Shown in pieces: positions 26,842 through 38,460 of a stretch of DNA of 64,000 nt. The translations under genes and the position numbers were made by a program. The notes beneath the pieces are model-generated. The model worked only from the letters and a program-made list of their open reading frames with translations, was not told the origin of the DNA and ran no database searches. The DNA is from Variovorax fucosicus (lineage in GTDB: Bacteria; Pseudomonadota; Gammaproteobacteria; Burkholderiales; Burkholderiaceae_C), in assembly GCF_030316825.1 (NCBI RefSeq), contig NZ_JASZYU010000002.1:372001-436000 (forward strand), written 5' to 3'. Each line of letters opens with the position of its first letter. Within the stretch, counting starts at the first letter, position 1.

Positions 26842-27594
26842 TCAGAGTGTTTTTTCGATCAGCGGGCCGTGGAACAGCACCGGCCCGGTCGGGCCGCGCT
26901 CGCTCGGCACGCCGCCCTTCGGTTCGAGGCTGATCGCGAGCGCCGGCACGGCCCGCACATCGGCTTCGGACGCGGTGAGCTTGAGCGCCGGGGCATCGCC
27001 GAGCACGCCGAGCGAGCGTGGCGCGCCGCCGGGCGGCAGGGCCCACAGCTGCAGCGACTTGTCGGCGCCCGGCTGGTAGTTGCCGACGCGCTGCAACACC
27101 AGCTGCCGGTTCTTCGGGTCGAAGGTCACGAGCATCGAGGCCGCGGCCTTGTCGTCGGCCAACACGGCCACGTATTGCACCGTCGGCGCGGTCTCGAGTT
27201 GCTTTTGCAGATCGAGGCCGACCACCACGGCGATCGCGGTGGCGAGCGCACCGGCCAGGCTGGCGCTGCGCCAGAGCGCGAGGCTGCGCAGCCAGCCGCC
27301 CTGAGCGGGCGAGGCGGCTGGCGGCGCGGCGCGCTGGCGTGCCAGCGCCTGGCCTGCCTGCTCGGCTTCGATCAGGTTGCGAATGCGCGTCCAGACCGCG
27401 GCGTCGGGCACGATCGATGGCTGCAGTTCGGTCATGCTGGCGAGCCGGCCCTGCCAGATCAGCGCCGCCGCGCGCACCGGCGCGCTTTCGCGCGCAATGG
27501 CCTCGAAACGGCGCCGCGCGCCGCCCCGCAGCGTGCCGAGCGCATGGCTCGCGGCCAGCAGCTCGAGCAGTTCGGGGTGGGCGGCGATGTTCAT
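26842..27594 (-). CDS. Anti-sigma factor, RskA-like
   Basis: A 250-residue protein. The N-terminal cytoplasmic part (about 1-120) resembles anti-sigma domains (LLAASHALGTLRGGARRRFE). One transmembrane segment follows (about 126-145, LAGALATAIAVVVGLDL), then a periplasmic RskA C-terminal domain (YQPGADKSLQLWALPPGG). It should hold the co-encoded sigma factor at the membrane until released. ATG 27594 is 13 bp after the sigma stop; a TTG at 27615 would overlap it. No zinc-binding HxxxCxxC motif is present. Confidence 0.88.
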   Translation of the reverse strand: MNIAAHPELLELLAASHALGTLRGGARRRFEAIARESAPVRAAALIWQGRLASMTELQPSIVPDAAVWTRIRNLIEAEQAGQALARQRAAPPAASPAQGGWLRSLALWRSASLAGALATAIAVVVGLDLQKQLETAPTVQYVAVLADDKAAASMLVTFDPKNRQLVLQRVGNYQPGADKSLQLWALPPGGAPRSLGVLGDAPALKLTASEADVRAVPALAISLEPKGGVPSERGPTGPVLFHGPLIEKTL

Positions 27595-27607
27595 GAGCGG
27601 TTTTCTT

Positions 27608-28183
27608 TCACGCAATGCGCCCCATGCAGGCGCGCAGCTTCTCGAGGCCGCGCCGGATCCAGGTTTTCACGGTGCCGAGCGGCAGCCTGAGCTGCTCGGC
27701 CAGTTCGCCATGGCTGAGGTCGCGCAGGTAGGCCAGGCTCACCACCTCGCGCTGCCGGCCTTCGAGCTGGCTCAGGCACTGGTGCAGCGCCCAGGCCTGT
27801 TCGGTTGCTTCGGCCAGGTCCTGCGGGTTCTGTGCGTCGGAGGCCAGGGTGTCGGCCATCTGCTCGTCGAACTCGTCGGTGATCTGCGCCCGGTCGGCGG
27901 TGCGCCGGCGCAGCAGGTCGAGCGCCCGGCTGCGAACGATCAGGCCCAGCCAGGCCATCGGCGGACTGAGGGAGCCGCGGTAGTCGCCGGCCACGCGCCA
28001 GATCGTCAGGAAGGCCTCCTGCAGCACGTCCTCGGCCCATTCGCGTTGCCGCACCACCCGCATTGCCAGGCCGAACAGCCGTGGCGAGGTTTGCTCGTAG
28101 AGCAGCTTCAACGCGGCCTCGTCGCGCCGACCAACGCGGTCGATCAGCGCCATCAGTTCGGCGTCGGGGCTGGCAGAGGTCAT
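27608..28183 (-). CDS. ECF RNA polymerase sigma factor
   Basis: A 191-residue sigma-70 family factor of the ECF class paired with an RskA-like anti-sigma. Region 2 is visible in QREWAEDVLQEAFLTIWRVA, and region 4 in LSQLEGRQREVVSLAYLRDL and LPLGTVKTWIRRGLEKLR. The start ATG 28183 begins MTSASPDAELMALIDRV; the frame is open further upstream but there covers the promoter region. The intergenic region carries two matching GAATCC-N16-CGTA sites on opposite strands, one facing this gene, so it probably activates its own operon. Confidence 0.92.
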   Translation of the reverse strand: MTSASPDAELMALIDRVGRRDEAALKLLYEQTSPRLFGLAMRVVRQREWAEDVLQEAFLTIWRVAGDYRGSLSPPMAWLGLIVRSRALDLLRRRTADRAQITDEFDEQMADTLASDAQNPQDLAEATEQAWALHQCLSQLEGRQREVVSLAYLRDLSHGELAEQLRLPLGTVKTWIRRGLEKLRACMGRIA

Positions 28184-28220
28184 CTGCAGATTGTGGAGCA
28201 CGGCGCTGCATGCCCGGAGG

Positions 28221-28246
28221 TACGGCCCGCAGCCGCGTACGGATTC
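28221..28246 (-). promoter_or_regulatory. Candidate ECF promoter for the sigma/anti-sigma operon
   Basis: On the minus strand GAATCC (28246-28241) and CGTA (28224-28221) are 16 bp apart, pointing at the sigma gene 37 bp downstream. The identical arrangement occurs on the plus strand at 28261-28286. The pattern fits the -35/-10 layout of ECF promoters. Confidence 0.65.
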
Positions 28247-28260
28247 AGATGTCGGTGACT

Positions 28261-28286
28261 GAATCCAGTCGCCGACGCCGCGCGTA
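28261..28286 (+). promoter_or_regulatory. Candidate ECF promoter for the DUF3455 lipoprotein gene
   Basis: CTGAATCC followed after 16 bp by CGTACT, the same elements and spacing as the divergent site at 28221-28246. It would give a 5' leader of roughly 85 nt before the ATG at 28379. Confidence 0.65.
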
Positions 28287-28378
28287 CTGGAGAGACGGGG
28301 CGTGCAGCCACAACGCAGCAAAACAGCCGCGCCCCCGTACTGCTCGACTTTGTTTGTTCAAACCTGAAGGATCCGACC

Positions 28379-28924
28379 ATGCAACTCCGTACCCTCTCGG
28401 CCGTGCTGGCCACCGCGAGTCTCGCCGCCTGCGCCGGCATGGGCGCCAAACCCATGATGTATTCCCAAGCCACGTTGCCCGATCCGGTCAAGGTGCCGGC
28501 CGGCCACACCGTCGCGATGGAAACCGTCGGTGCCGGCGACATCACCTACGAGTGCCGCGCCAAGGCCAACACGCCTGGCGAATACGAATGGTTCTTCGTC
28601 GGCCCCGACGCGAAGCTGATGGATCGCAAGGGCGCGCAGGTCGGCAAGTACTACGGTCCGCCCGCCACCTGGGAAAGCATGGACGGCTCCAAGGTGACCG
28701 CCGTGCAGGTCGCCGTTGCACCCAACGGCACCGGCAACATCCCCTACCAGCTGGTCAAGGCCAACCCGGCCATGGGCACCGGCAGGATGCAGGGCGTGAG
28801 CTACATCCAGCGCGTCGCCACGCAGGGCGGCGTGGCCCCCGCGGCGCCCTGCGCCGCCGCCAGCATGGGCCAGAAGCAGGTCGTGAAGTACCAGGCCGAC
28901 TACATCTTCTACCGCGCGATGTAG
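28379..28924 (+). CDS. DUF3455 lipoprotein
   Basis: A 181-residue protein with a lipoprotein signal (lipobox LAAC, Cys18) and a DUF3455 domain. Typical stretches are VPAGHTVAMETVGAGDITYEC, YEWFFVGPDAKLMDRKG and ATWESMDGSKVTA. GAAGGA lies 9 bp before ATG 28379. The domain's function is unknown; it often occurs next to ECF sigma/anti-sigma pairs. Here the shared promoter pattern makes it the probable main target of the sigma factor. It converges on argH with a 10-bp gap. Confidence 0.88.
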   Translation: MQLRTLSAVLATASLAACAGMGAKPMMYSQATLPDPVKVPAGHTVAMETVGAGDITYECRAKANTPGEYEWFFVGPDAKLMDRKGAQVGKYYGPPATWESMDGSKVTAVQVAVAPNGTGNIPYQLVKANPAMGTGRMQGVSYIQRVATQGGVAPAAPCAAASMGQKQVVKYQADYIFYRAM

Positions 28925-28934
28925 CGCGGCCGGC

Positions 28935-30332
<1,398 letters not shown>

Positions 30333-30380
30333 GGAAGGCGATCGGGAGGCAATAATGGGTTGTCACCTCATGTTTCAGTG

Positions 30381-31457
30381 ATGCGCAACCCGTCGATTTT
30401 ATCGGCCACCCCCGTGGCTCCCTCATCGGCCGGTGCTCCGGCCAAAAGCCGCACGCCCGCGCGACCGGGCGTGGCGCTGTTCGACGCCTGCCAGGTCGGT
30501 ACCGTGCTGCGCGCCGTGCTGTTCGTCGAGGCGGTGGTGGCGGTGGCCACCATGTTCCAGGCGCCCAGCCCGTCCGAATGGCTCGGTCTTGCGGCCACGG
30601 TCACCGGCGGTGCGCTGCCGGCCACGCTGCTCTGGCTGGTGCTCGCCTGCGCGATGAAGAAGCCGCTGGCGCGCCTGCCGCGCGTGGCCCAGTACGCGGC
30701 CGGGGTGCTGCTCGGCGTGCTCACGGGGCTCTACGGCTGCGGCTTGTTGCGTCTGACGGGCGTGCTCGCGACCGGCCCCTGGCTGGCCAGCGCGCTCGCC
30801 GGCGCGCTGTTCGCCGGCGTGGCGATGGTGGCGCTGGTGTTGCGCGCCCAGGGCCGCACGCCGGCCGCGACCACGGCGCGGCTCGAGGAATTGCAGGCGC
30901 GCATCCGCCCGCACTTTCTGTTCAATACCCTCAACAGCGCCATCGCGCTGGTGCGCGAGGAGCCGGCCAAGGCCGAAACCATGCTGGAAGACCTGAGCGA
31001 ACTGTTCCGCCAGGCCTTGGCAGACCCGCGCGACTCCGTCACGCTGGCCGACGAGATCGGCCTGGCCGAGCGCTACCTGGCCATCGAGCAGGTGCGTTTC
31101 GGCGACCGGCTGCGCATCCGCTGGCAGCTCGATCCGGCCGCCAGCGGCGCGCGGCTGCCGCCCTTGCTGCTGCAGCCGCTGGTCGAGAACGCGGTCAAGC
31201 ACGGGGTCGAGCCGAGTCCGGACGGGGCCAAGCTGCGCATTCGAACCGAGCGCCGCGGCAGCATGGTGGTGATCGAGGTGGTCAACAGCCTGCCGCCGCT
31301 GCGCTGGGCCGATGAACCGTTGCCGCGCGGGCACGGCATTGCGCTGGCCAACGTGCGCGACCGGCTGCGGCTGCTGCACGACATGCAGGCGCAGTTCCGC
31401 GCGGGCATCGACCAGGGAAGCTACCGGGTCCGGATCGACATTCCGGCCGAATCATGA
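30381..31457 (+). CDS. algZ: LytS/AlgZ-type sensor histidine kinase
   Basis: A 358-residue membrane kinase. About four hydrophobic segments lie between residues 45 and 150. A His_kinase domain follows, with RPHFLFNTLNSAIALVRE (phospho-acceptor His) and a GHKL ATPase domain with LLLQPLVENAVKHGVEP. ATG 30381 begins MRNPSILSAT. It lacks a canonical HisKA domain, as expected for the AlgZ/FimS group. It is divergent from argH and 13 bp upstream of its regulator. The symbol is by synteny and family. Confidence 0.85.
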   Translation: MRNPSILSATPVAPSSAGAPAKSRTPARPGVALFDACQVGTVLRAVLFVEAVVAVATMFQAPSPSEWLGLAATVTGGALPATLLWLVLACAMKKPLARLPRVAQYAAGVLLGVLTGLYGCGLLRLTGVLATGPWLASALAGALFAGVAMVALVLRAQGRTPAATTARLEELQARIRPHFLFNTLNSAIALVREEPAKAETMLEDLSELFRQALADPRDSVTLADEIGLAERYLAIEQVRFGDRLRIRWQLDPAASGARLPPLLLQPLVENAVKHGVEPSPDGAKLRIRTERRGSMVVIEVVNSLPPLRWADEPLPRGHGIALANVRDRLRLLHDMQAQFRAGIDQGSYRVRIDIPAES

Positions 31458-31470
31458 AGAAGAGGGCGCC

Positions 31471-32217
31471 ATGCATCTGCGAACACTGATCGTCGACGAC
31501 GAAGCGCTGGCGCGCTCGCGTCTGCGCACGCTGCTCGGCGAGTGCACCGCGCCGCCGGCCCAAGTCGTGGGCGAGGCCGCGCAGGCCGCCGAGGCGCAGC
31601 AGCGGCTGGCGCAAACGCCGGTCGATCTGGTGCTGCTCGACATCCACATGCCTGGCATCGACGGCATCGAACTCGCGCGGCTGCTGCGCGACCGCGGCGA
31701 AGCGCCGGCGATCGTGTTCGTGACCGCCCACCCGAGCCACGCAGTGACCGCCTTCGAGCTGGATGCAGTCGACTACCTCACCAAGCCGGTGCGGGCCGAG
31801 CGGCTGCAGCAGGCGCTGCAAAAAGCCGAGCGCTACCTCAAGGAGCGACGTGCACTGCAGCCCGATCCGGCTGAAGAGGTGTTGCTGATCCAGGAGCGGG
31901 GCCGGGCCGAGCGGGTGCCGTTGTCGGAGGTGGTCTACCTCAAGTCCGAATTCAAGTACCTCACGGTGCGCACGCCCACGCACAGCCACATTTATGACGG
32001 CAGCCTCAGCGAGATGGAGGAGCGCTACCCGAACCGCTTCGTGCGCGTGCACCGCAACGCGCTGGTGGCGCGTGCGGCGATGCGTGCACTCGAGAAATAC
32101 GACGACGGCGAGGATGCCGACGGCTGGGCATTGCGGCTGCGCGGCATCAACGAACCGGTGGTGGTGTCGCGACGGCAGCTCGCGGCAGTGCGCGACGCGC
32201 TGAAGGATTCGCGGTGA
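31471..32217 (+). CDS. algR: LytTR-family response regulator (AlgR-like)
   Basis: A 248-residue regulator with receiver domain (acidic pair Asp9-Asp10, phospho-acceptor Asp57 in LLDIHMPGIDG, Lys105) and a LytTR DNA-binding domain from about 140 (EVVYLKSEFKYLTVRTPTHS; RFVRVHRNALV). ATG 31471 is preceded by GAAGAAGAGGG. AlgR-type regulators control alginate, pili or virulence in Pseudomonas; the targets here are unknown. The stop codon overlaps the next gene's GTG (GTGA), suggesting that the exporter is co-translated. Confidence 0.88.
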   Translation: MHLRTLIVDDEALARSRLRTLLGECTAPPAQVVGEAAQAAEAQQRLAQTPVDLVLLDIHMPGIDGIELARLLRDRGEAPAIVFVTAHPSHAVTAFELDAVDYLTKPVRAERLQQALQKAERYLKERRALQPDPAEEVLLIQERGRAERVPLSEVVYLKSEFKYLTVRTPTHSHIYDGSLSEMEERYPNRFVRVHRNALVARAAMRALEKYDDGEDADGWALRLRGINEPVVVSRRQLAAVRDALKDSR

Positions 32218-33446
32218 GCACGCCTTCCGCACCGGGCCCGGTCGAGCCCGACCCTGCCGCGCCTGCACCCACCCCCGACGCGCCACCCCGGGTTGAGCCC
32301 GACCCGATCGCCGCCGCCGAGAGCGAGCCGCCGCCGCCCAACCCCCTGCTGCTGCATGTGCCGGTGGACGTGCGCAGCGTATCGCTGGCGGTACTGGCGG
32401 CGCTGGCCGGCGTCTTTGCGCTGCGCTGGGCCGCGCCCGTCTTCATTCCGCTGATGGTCAGCCTGCTGCTGACCTACGCGCTGGCGCCGGCGGTCGACCG
32501 GCTCGCACGCTGGCACGTGCCACGCGGCATCGGCGCGGCCGTGGTCCTGCTGGCGATCGGCGCAGGCGTCGGCAGCACCGCCTACTCGTTGTCCGACAGC
32601 GCGGGTCAACTGGTGGATTCGCTGCCCGTCGCGGCGCAGAAGCTGCGGCAGGCGGTGCGCAACCGCAGCCCGGCGCGCACCGGCACGCTCGATACCGTTC
32701 AACAGGCTGCCGCGCAACTCGAGCAGGCGGCCGAAGAGAATTCGGCCAAGGTCGCGGCGCGCAAGGGCGTGGCCCGCGTCATCGTCGAGCGGCCTTCGTT
32801 CAATGTGCGCGACTACCTCTGGAGCGGCACGCTCGGGCTGCTGGCCGCGGCCGGCCAGCTCGCACTGGTGGCGTTCCTCACGTTCTTCGCGCTCGCCTCG
32901 GGCGACACCTTCCGGCGCAAGCTGGTCAAGATCACCGGGCCCAGCTTCGAGAAGAAGAAGATCACCGTGCACGTGCTGGACGACATCACGGGCCACATCG
33001 AGCGCTATTTGCTGGTTCAGATCTTCACGAGCGCGATCGTGGGCGTCGCAACCTGGCTGGCATTCTGGGCGCTCGGCCTCGAGAGCGCGGCGGTGTGGGG
33101 CATCATCGCCGCCATCACCAACCTGATTCCGTACCTCGGCTCGATCGTCGTGATGGGCGCCTCGGCGCTGGTCGCGTTTCTTCAGTTCAACGCGATCGAC
33201 ATGGCGTTGCTGATCGGAGGCGTTTCGCTGCTGATCCACACCCTGGTCGGAAACCTGCTTACGCCCTGGCTCACCAGCCGCAGCAGCAGCATGAACCCGG
33301 TCGCGGTGTTCGTCGGCGTGATTTTCTGGGGCTGGCTCTGGGGCGTCTGGGGGCTGCTGCTTGGTATTCCCATCATGATGATGATCAAGGCCGTTTGCGA
33401 TCAGGTGGAAGATTTGCAGCCGCTCGGGGAACTGCTTGGCGACTGA
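32214..33446 (+). CDS. AI-2E family transporter (PerM-like)
   Basis: A 410-residue membrane protein starting at GTG 32214 inside the algR stop. A proline-rich acidic N-terminus (about 1-45) precedes eight or so hydrophobic segments. The AI-2E family hallmark is the cluster IIAAITNLIPYLGSIVVMG near residue 300-320. Family members export small molecules or ions; only a few are linked to autoinducer-2. The four-base overlap with algR places it in the two-component operon, where Pseudomonas instead has hemC. Confidence 0.88.
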   Translation: MSTPSAPGPVEPDPAAPAPTPDAPPRVEPDPIAAAESEPPPPNPLLLHVPVDVRSVSLAVLAALAGVFALRWAAPVFIPLMVSLLLTYALAPAVDRLARWHVPRGIGAAVVLLAIGAGVGSTAYSLSDSAGQLVDSLPVAAQKLRQAVRNRSPARTGTLDTVQQAAAQLEQAAEENSAKVAARKGVARVIVERPSFNVRDYLWSGTLGLLAAAGQLALVAFLTFFALASGDTFRRKLVKITGPSFEKKKITVHVLDDITGHIERYLLVQIFTSAIVGVATWLAFWALGLESAAVWGIIAAITNLIPYLGSIVVMGASALVAFLQFNAIDMALLIGGVSLLIHTLVGNLLTPWLTSRSSSMNPVAVFVGVIFWGWLWGVWGLLLGIPIMMMIKAVCDQVEDLQPLGELLGD

Positions 33447-33587
33447 CCGAAGGGCTATGACGGGTGGTCGATAGCCTGCTGTAAGTAAATGTGTTGACAA
33501 TAGGGGTCTTCGCGAACTTTCGATGTAATTCTTGAGTTCCCCCTTTTTCCGCCGTCGGGCCACGAAAGTGGCGCGCTCTTACCTTCC

Positions 33588-34472
33588 ATGAACGCTGCCG
33601 TGTCCGACTCTTCTACTGTCACCCACCATTGCACGATCGTCATCCTGACTTTCAACTCGTCCGGCATCATCCGGGAGACCGTGACCGCGGCACTGCAGGT
33701 GAGCCCGCATGTGTACGTGGTCGATTCAGGCTCGACTGACGGAACCCCGGCGCTGCTCGAAGAACTGGGGTGCACCGTGGTGCAGCGCCCCTTCAGCAAC
33801 TACAGCGACCAGCGCAACTGGGCGATCGCCCAGGTGACGCCGCACTGCGCCTGGCAACTGCACCTGGACGCGGACGAGGTGCTCGATGCGGAGTCGATCC
33901 GCGAGATGCGCGCGATCCTGGCCGGGCCGGCGAAGTTCGACGCCTGGCTGTTGCGCCGGCGCGACTATTTCATGGGCCACATGCTGCGTCACAGCGGCGT
34001 CAACCCGTGGCACCTGCGGCTCTTCAAGTCAGGCGTGGGCCGCTGCGAATCGCGCCTGTACGACCAGCACTTCATCGCCGACGCGCCGAGCGGGCGCATC
34101 AACGGCTTCATGCACGACAAGAACGCTGCCTCGCTGACCAGCTGGATCACGAGCCACAACCGCTGGAGCGACGCCGAGGCGAAGGAAAAGCTCGGCCCCG
34201 GGGCGCAGGGCGGCGACGTGCTGCAGGCCCGGCTGCTGGGCGACGCGCGCGAGCGCACCCGCTTCATCAAGCAGGTTTACTACAAGCTGCCGATCGGGCT
34301 GCGCGCCTTCAGCTATTTCATCTACCGCTACGTCTTCCGGCTGGGCTTTCTCGACGGCAAGCCCGGCTTCTACTTCGCGTTTTTCCAGGCCTTGTGGTTC
34401 CGCATGCTGGTCGACGCCAAGATGTACGAGCACCGGTCGCGTCCCGCCGACGGCGCCTCAACTGCCCCCTGA
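33588..34472 (+). CDS. Family 2 glycosyltransferase (WaaE/KdtX-like)
   Basis: A 294-residue GT-A enzyme. The nucleotide-binding start is CTIVILTFNSSGIIRETV, followed by VYVVDSGSTDGT. LHLDADEVLD holds the metal-binding DxD. The C-terminal part (RAFSYFIYRYVFRLGFLDGKPGF) resembles LPS-core glucosyltransferases of the WaaE type, with amphipathic membrane contact. It is 18 bp upstream of UDP-xylose synthase and ugd, so a cell-surface glycan using UDP-glucuronate or UDP-xylose is the likely product. A TTGACA at 33494 upstream has no well-placed -10 partner. Confidence 0.88.
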   Translation: MNAAVSDSSTVTHHCTIVILTFNSSGIIRETVTAALQVSPHVYVVDSGSTDGTPALLEELGCTVVQRPFSNYSDQRNWAIAQVTPHCAWQLHLDADEVLDAESIREMRAILAGPAKFDAWLLRRRDYFMGHMLRHSGVNPWHLRLFKSGVGRCESRLYDQHFIADAPSGRINGFMHDKNAASLTSWITSHNRWSDAEAKEKLGPGAQGGDVLQARLLGDARERTRFIKQVYYKLPIGLRAFSYFIYRYVFRLGFLDGKPGFYFAFFQALWFRMLVDAKMYEHRSRPADGASTAP

Positions 34473-34490
34473 ACCGAAGGAACTGCTTTC

Positions 34491-35462
<972 letters not shown>

Positions 35463-35472
35463 TCCCACAACC

Positions 35473-36843
35473 ATGAACATCACCATCATCGGCACCGGCT
35501 ATGTCGGGCTTGTCACCGGCGTCTGCCTGGCAGACCTTGGCAACCATGTGTTCTGCCTCGACCTCGATCCGGTCAAGGTCAAGACGCTCAACGAGGGCGG
35601 CATCCCGATCTACGAGCCTGGCCTGGCCGAGCTCCTGCAGTCGAACATGGCCGCCAAGCGCCTGACCTTCTCGACCGACGTCGAGGCCGCGGTCGCGCAT
35701 GGCGACGTGCAGTTCATCGCGGTCGGCACGCCTTCCGACGAGGACGGCAGCGCCGACCTGCAGTACGTGCTGGCCGCGGCGCGCAGCATCGGCCGCACCA
35801 TGAACCGCTTCACTGTGGTGGTCGACAAGTCGACCGTGCCAGTGGGCACCTCCGACAAGGTGACGGCCGCGATCCGCGACGAACTGACCAAGCGCGGCAT
35901 GGCCGACCATCGCTTCGCCGTCGTGAGCAACCCCGAGTTCCTGAAGGAAGGCGCGGCGGTTGAGGACTTCATGCGCCCTGACCGCATCGTGCTCGGCGTG
36001 GCCGACGATGACGAAGGCCGCGAGGCGCTGGCCGTGATGCGCAAGGTCTATGCGCCGTTCAACCGCAACCACGAGCGCATGCGCGTGATGGACGTGAAGT
36101 CGGCCGAGTTCACCAAATACGCGGCCAACGCGATGCTGGCCACGCGCATCAGCTTCATGAACGAACTCGCGAACCTGGCCGACAAGGTCGGTGCCGACAT
36201 CGAACTGGTGCGCCAGGGCATCGGCTCCGACCCGCGCATCGGCTACAGCTTTCTCTACGCCGGCACCGGCTACGGCGGCAGCTGCTTCCCGAAGGACGTG
36301 CAGGCGTTGGTGCGCACCGCGAGCGAATACGGCCAGCGGCTGCAGGTGCTCGAAGCGGTGGAGGCGGTCAACGACACGCAGAAGAACGCGCTGGTGCGCA
36401 AGATCTTCGATCGCTTCGGCGACGACCTCACGGGCAAGACCTTCGCGGTCTGGGGCCTGGCCTTCAAGCCCAACACCGACGACATGCGCGAGGCGCCAAG
36501 CCGCGTGGTGCTGGGTGCGCTGACGCGCGCCGGTGCGCGCATCGTGGCGCACGACCCGGTGGCCGTGCCCGAAACGAAGCGCGTGCTCAAGCTCGACTTC
36601 GAGGACGCGCCCGCCTGCATCGATCAGATCGAATTCGCCGGTGAACCGATGGCGGCGCTGGAGGGCGCCGACGCACTGGTCATCATGACCGAGTGGAAGG
36701 CCTACCGCAGCCCGAACCTCGAGCGGCTCAAGGAAGTGATGAAGGCACCGGTGATCTTCGACGGCCGCAACCTCTACGAGCCGGCGACCATGCGCGACGC
36801 CGGCGTGGCTTACTTCGGCATCGGGCGCAACAGCGGCAACTGA
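35473..36843 (+). CDS. ugd: UDP-glucose 6-dehydrogenase
   Basis: The 456-residue enzyme oxidises UDP-glucose to UDP-glucuronate with two NAD. The N-terminal Rossmann motif is [14 protein letters not shown], and the catalytic cysteine lies in [13 protein letters not shown]. The C-terminal UDP-binding domain includes [18 protein letters not shown]. It starts 10 bp after uxs and ends the three-gene set. Together with uxs it provides UDP-glucuronate and UDP-xylose. Confidence 0.96.
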   Translation: MNITIIGTGYVGLVTGVCLADLGNHVFCLDLDPVKVKTLNEGGIPIYEPGLAELLQSNMAAKRLTFSTDVEAAVAHGDVQFIAVGTPSDEDGSADLQYVLAAARSIGRTMNRFTVVVDKSTVPVGTSDKVTAAIRDELTKRGMADHRFAVVSNPEFLKEGAAVEDFMRPDRIVLGVADDDEGREALAVMRKVYAPFNRNHERMRVMDVKSAEFTKYAANAMLATRISFMNELANLADKVGADIELVRQGIGSDPRIGYSFLYAGTGYGGSCFPKDVQALVRTASEYGQRLQVLEAVEAVNDTQKNALVRKIFDRFGDDLTGKTFAVWGLAFKPNTDDMREAPSRVVLGALTRAGARIVAHDPVAVPETKRVLKLDFEDAPACIDQIEFAGEPMAALEGADALVIMTEWKAYRSPNLERLKEVMKAPVIFDGRNLYEPATMRDAGVAYFGIGRNSGN

Positions 36844-36987
36844 GCGGGGCCTGCAGGCCAGCGGCCAAGCCCGCGGAGAGAGTGATGTCCAGAGCGAGCA
36901 AGACGTTGACGCTGCAATCCACTGCGTCATAGCATCGCGCAGGCCCAGTCAACCGATGCGCCCAGCCGTGGTGCGAAGGGATTGCCG

Positions 36988-37800
36988 ATGAACGCCACTT
37001 CCTCGAGCTTCGTCGCCGCCGACGGCGACGGCTACGAACGGCTGATGGGCCGTTGGAGCCGCCTCCTTGCGCTGCCCTTCCTGGACTTCGTCGGGACCGC
37101 GGATGGCGACCGTGTGCTCGATGTCGGCTGCGGCACAGGCCATCTGGCTTTTGCGGTGGCCCGCCGTACCGGCGCCGGCGAAGTGCGGGGCGTGGATCTC
37201 GCCCAGCCCTATGTCGAACATGCCAGGCGCCACAACCAGGATGCGCGCATCGTCTTCGACGTGGCCGACGCCTGTGCGCTGCCCTTTCCGAGCCAGAGCT
37301 TCGACCGCGTGCTTTCGCTCCTGGTCTTGCACTTCGTGCCGGAGGCGGGGAAGGCAGTTGCCGAGATGCGGCGCGTCGCCAAGCCCGGAAGCATCGTCGG
37401 TGCGGCTGTGTGGGATGCGCGTGGCGGCTACGTCGCCAACCGCCTTTTCTTCGACACGGCCGCCGTGCTCGACCCGGAAGCGAGGGCGCGCCGCGCCCGC
37501 AACTACACCCGGCCGATGACGCGGCCCGGCGAACTGGCCCGGGCCTGGCGCGACGCCGGTTTCAAAAAAGTGGATGAGACGACGCTCGCCATCCGAATGG
37601 AGTTCGCTTCATTCGCGGACTACTGGGCGCCCTTCGAGGGCAAGGACGGCCCCGGCGCAGAGTACGTCGCCACGCTTGGCGAGGACGCGCGCGCACGGCT
37701 GCGCGAGGCTGTCGAGGCAGCCTACCTCGACGGCGAAGCGGATGGCCCACGGTCCTACGCAGCGCTCGCATGGGCCGTCAAGGGCACGGCGCCGGCGTAG
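36988..37800 (+). CDS. Class I SAM-dependent methyltransferase
   Basis: A 270-residue UbiE/Methyltransf_11-like enzyme. Motif I is VLDVGCGTGHLAFAVARR, and motif II/III is ADACALPFPSQSFDRVLSLL, followed by VPEAGKAVAEMRRVAKPGS. ATG 36988 has GAAGGGA at 36975-36981. The substrate is not predictable. It stands alone, 144 bp after ugd. Confidence 0.85.
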   Translation: MNATSSSFVAADGDGYERLMGRWSRLLALPFLDFVGTADGDRVLDVGCGTGHLAFAVARRTGAGEVRGVDLAQPYVEHARRHNQDARIVFDVADACALPFPSQSFDRVLSLLVLHFVPEAGKAVAEMRRVAKPGSIVGAAVWDARGGYVANRLFFDTAAVLDPEARARRARNYTRPMTRPGELARAWRDAGFKKVDETTLAIRMEFASFADYWAPFEGKDGPGAEYVATLGEDARARLREAVEAAYLDGEADGPRSYAALAWAVKGTAPA

Positions 37801-37935
37801 CGCATCTCCTGGATCAGGGGGCCGCTGAAGGCACAACTGCTGTGGCAGGATGCGGGCAGGCTGAAACGTCTCGACGTTCTCACGCCCGTCGGACACGCCG
37901 TGTGCAAACTGGCGCAAAGTCAAAGGAGCGTATGC

Positions 37936-38364
37936 ATGGAAACACAGGAGTTGCACCGCGGGCGCCTGATCGATCACATCCAGCTCGTGGTGAGCGATCT
38001 TGCCGCGAGTCAGGCCTTCTACAAGGCCGTCTTCGAGGTGCTGAAGATTCCGATGGGCGGCACTGGCGAGGACTATTTCTGGGCCGATGAGCTTTTCGTG
38101 TCGACCGCCGACAGCAAAGCCGCTCAGGGCCAGTTGACCGGGCGCCACCATCTGGCCTTTCAGTCCCAGGACAAGGCGATGGTCGATGCGTTCTACAAGG
38201 CCGCGCTCGCGCATGGCGGCACGGACAACGGAGCACCCGGCGAGCGGCAGTATCACCCCGGGTACTACGCCTGCTTCGTGCTCGACCCCGACGGCAACAA
38301 CATCGAGGCCGTGTTCCACGGCGAGGCCCGGCGTAGCGCGCCATCGGTCAAGGTAACGTTCTGA
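37936..38364 (+). CDS. VOC-family (glyoxalase-fold) protein
   Basis: A 142-residue vicinal-oxygen-chelate protein. Two beta-alpha-beta-beta-beta halves are visible: DHIQLVVSDLAASQAFYKAV at the start and RHHLAFQSQDKAMVDAFY in the second half. Potential metal ligands include His18 in IDHIQ, His76 in RHHLAF and the Glu in GNNIEAVFHG. ATG 37936 follows AAGGAG with 7-bp spacing; the frame is open from 37900. The substrate is unknown. Confidence 0.85.
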   Translation: METQELHRGRLIDHIQLVVSDLAASQAFYKAVFEVLKIPMGGTGEDYFWADELFVSTADSKAAQGQLTGRHHLAFQSQDKAMVDAFYKAALAHGGTDNGAPGERQYHPGYYACFVLDPDGNNIEAVFHGEARRSAPSVKVTF

Positions 38365-38460
38365 TCCTGCGGGCACGCGGGCTTGCCAGTGCAAGGCGGA
38401 TCCCCGTACCTGCAGCTTCCGGGCAGCAGGCTTGTCCAGCCTCACATTTCACGACACCGA

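Noticed and set aside
33494..33529. TTGACA with TGTAAT as a promoter for the glycosyltransferase operon
   Set aside because: The spacing is 24 bp, too long for sigma-70, and no closer -10 is convincing. The region is AT-rich and may hold a promoter I could not define.
36848..36859. GGCCTGCAGGCC palindrome just after ugd as a terminator
   Set aside because: It has no loop and no T run; in DNA of this GC content such a 12-mer is weak evidence.
37801..37935. Possible coding remnant on the minus strand before the VOC gene
   Set aside because: The translation is open but I could not match it to any family, and it continues antisense into the neighbouring genes.
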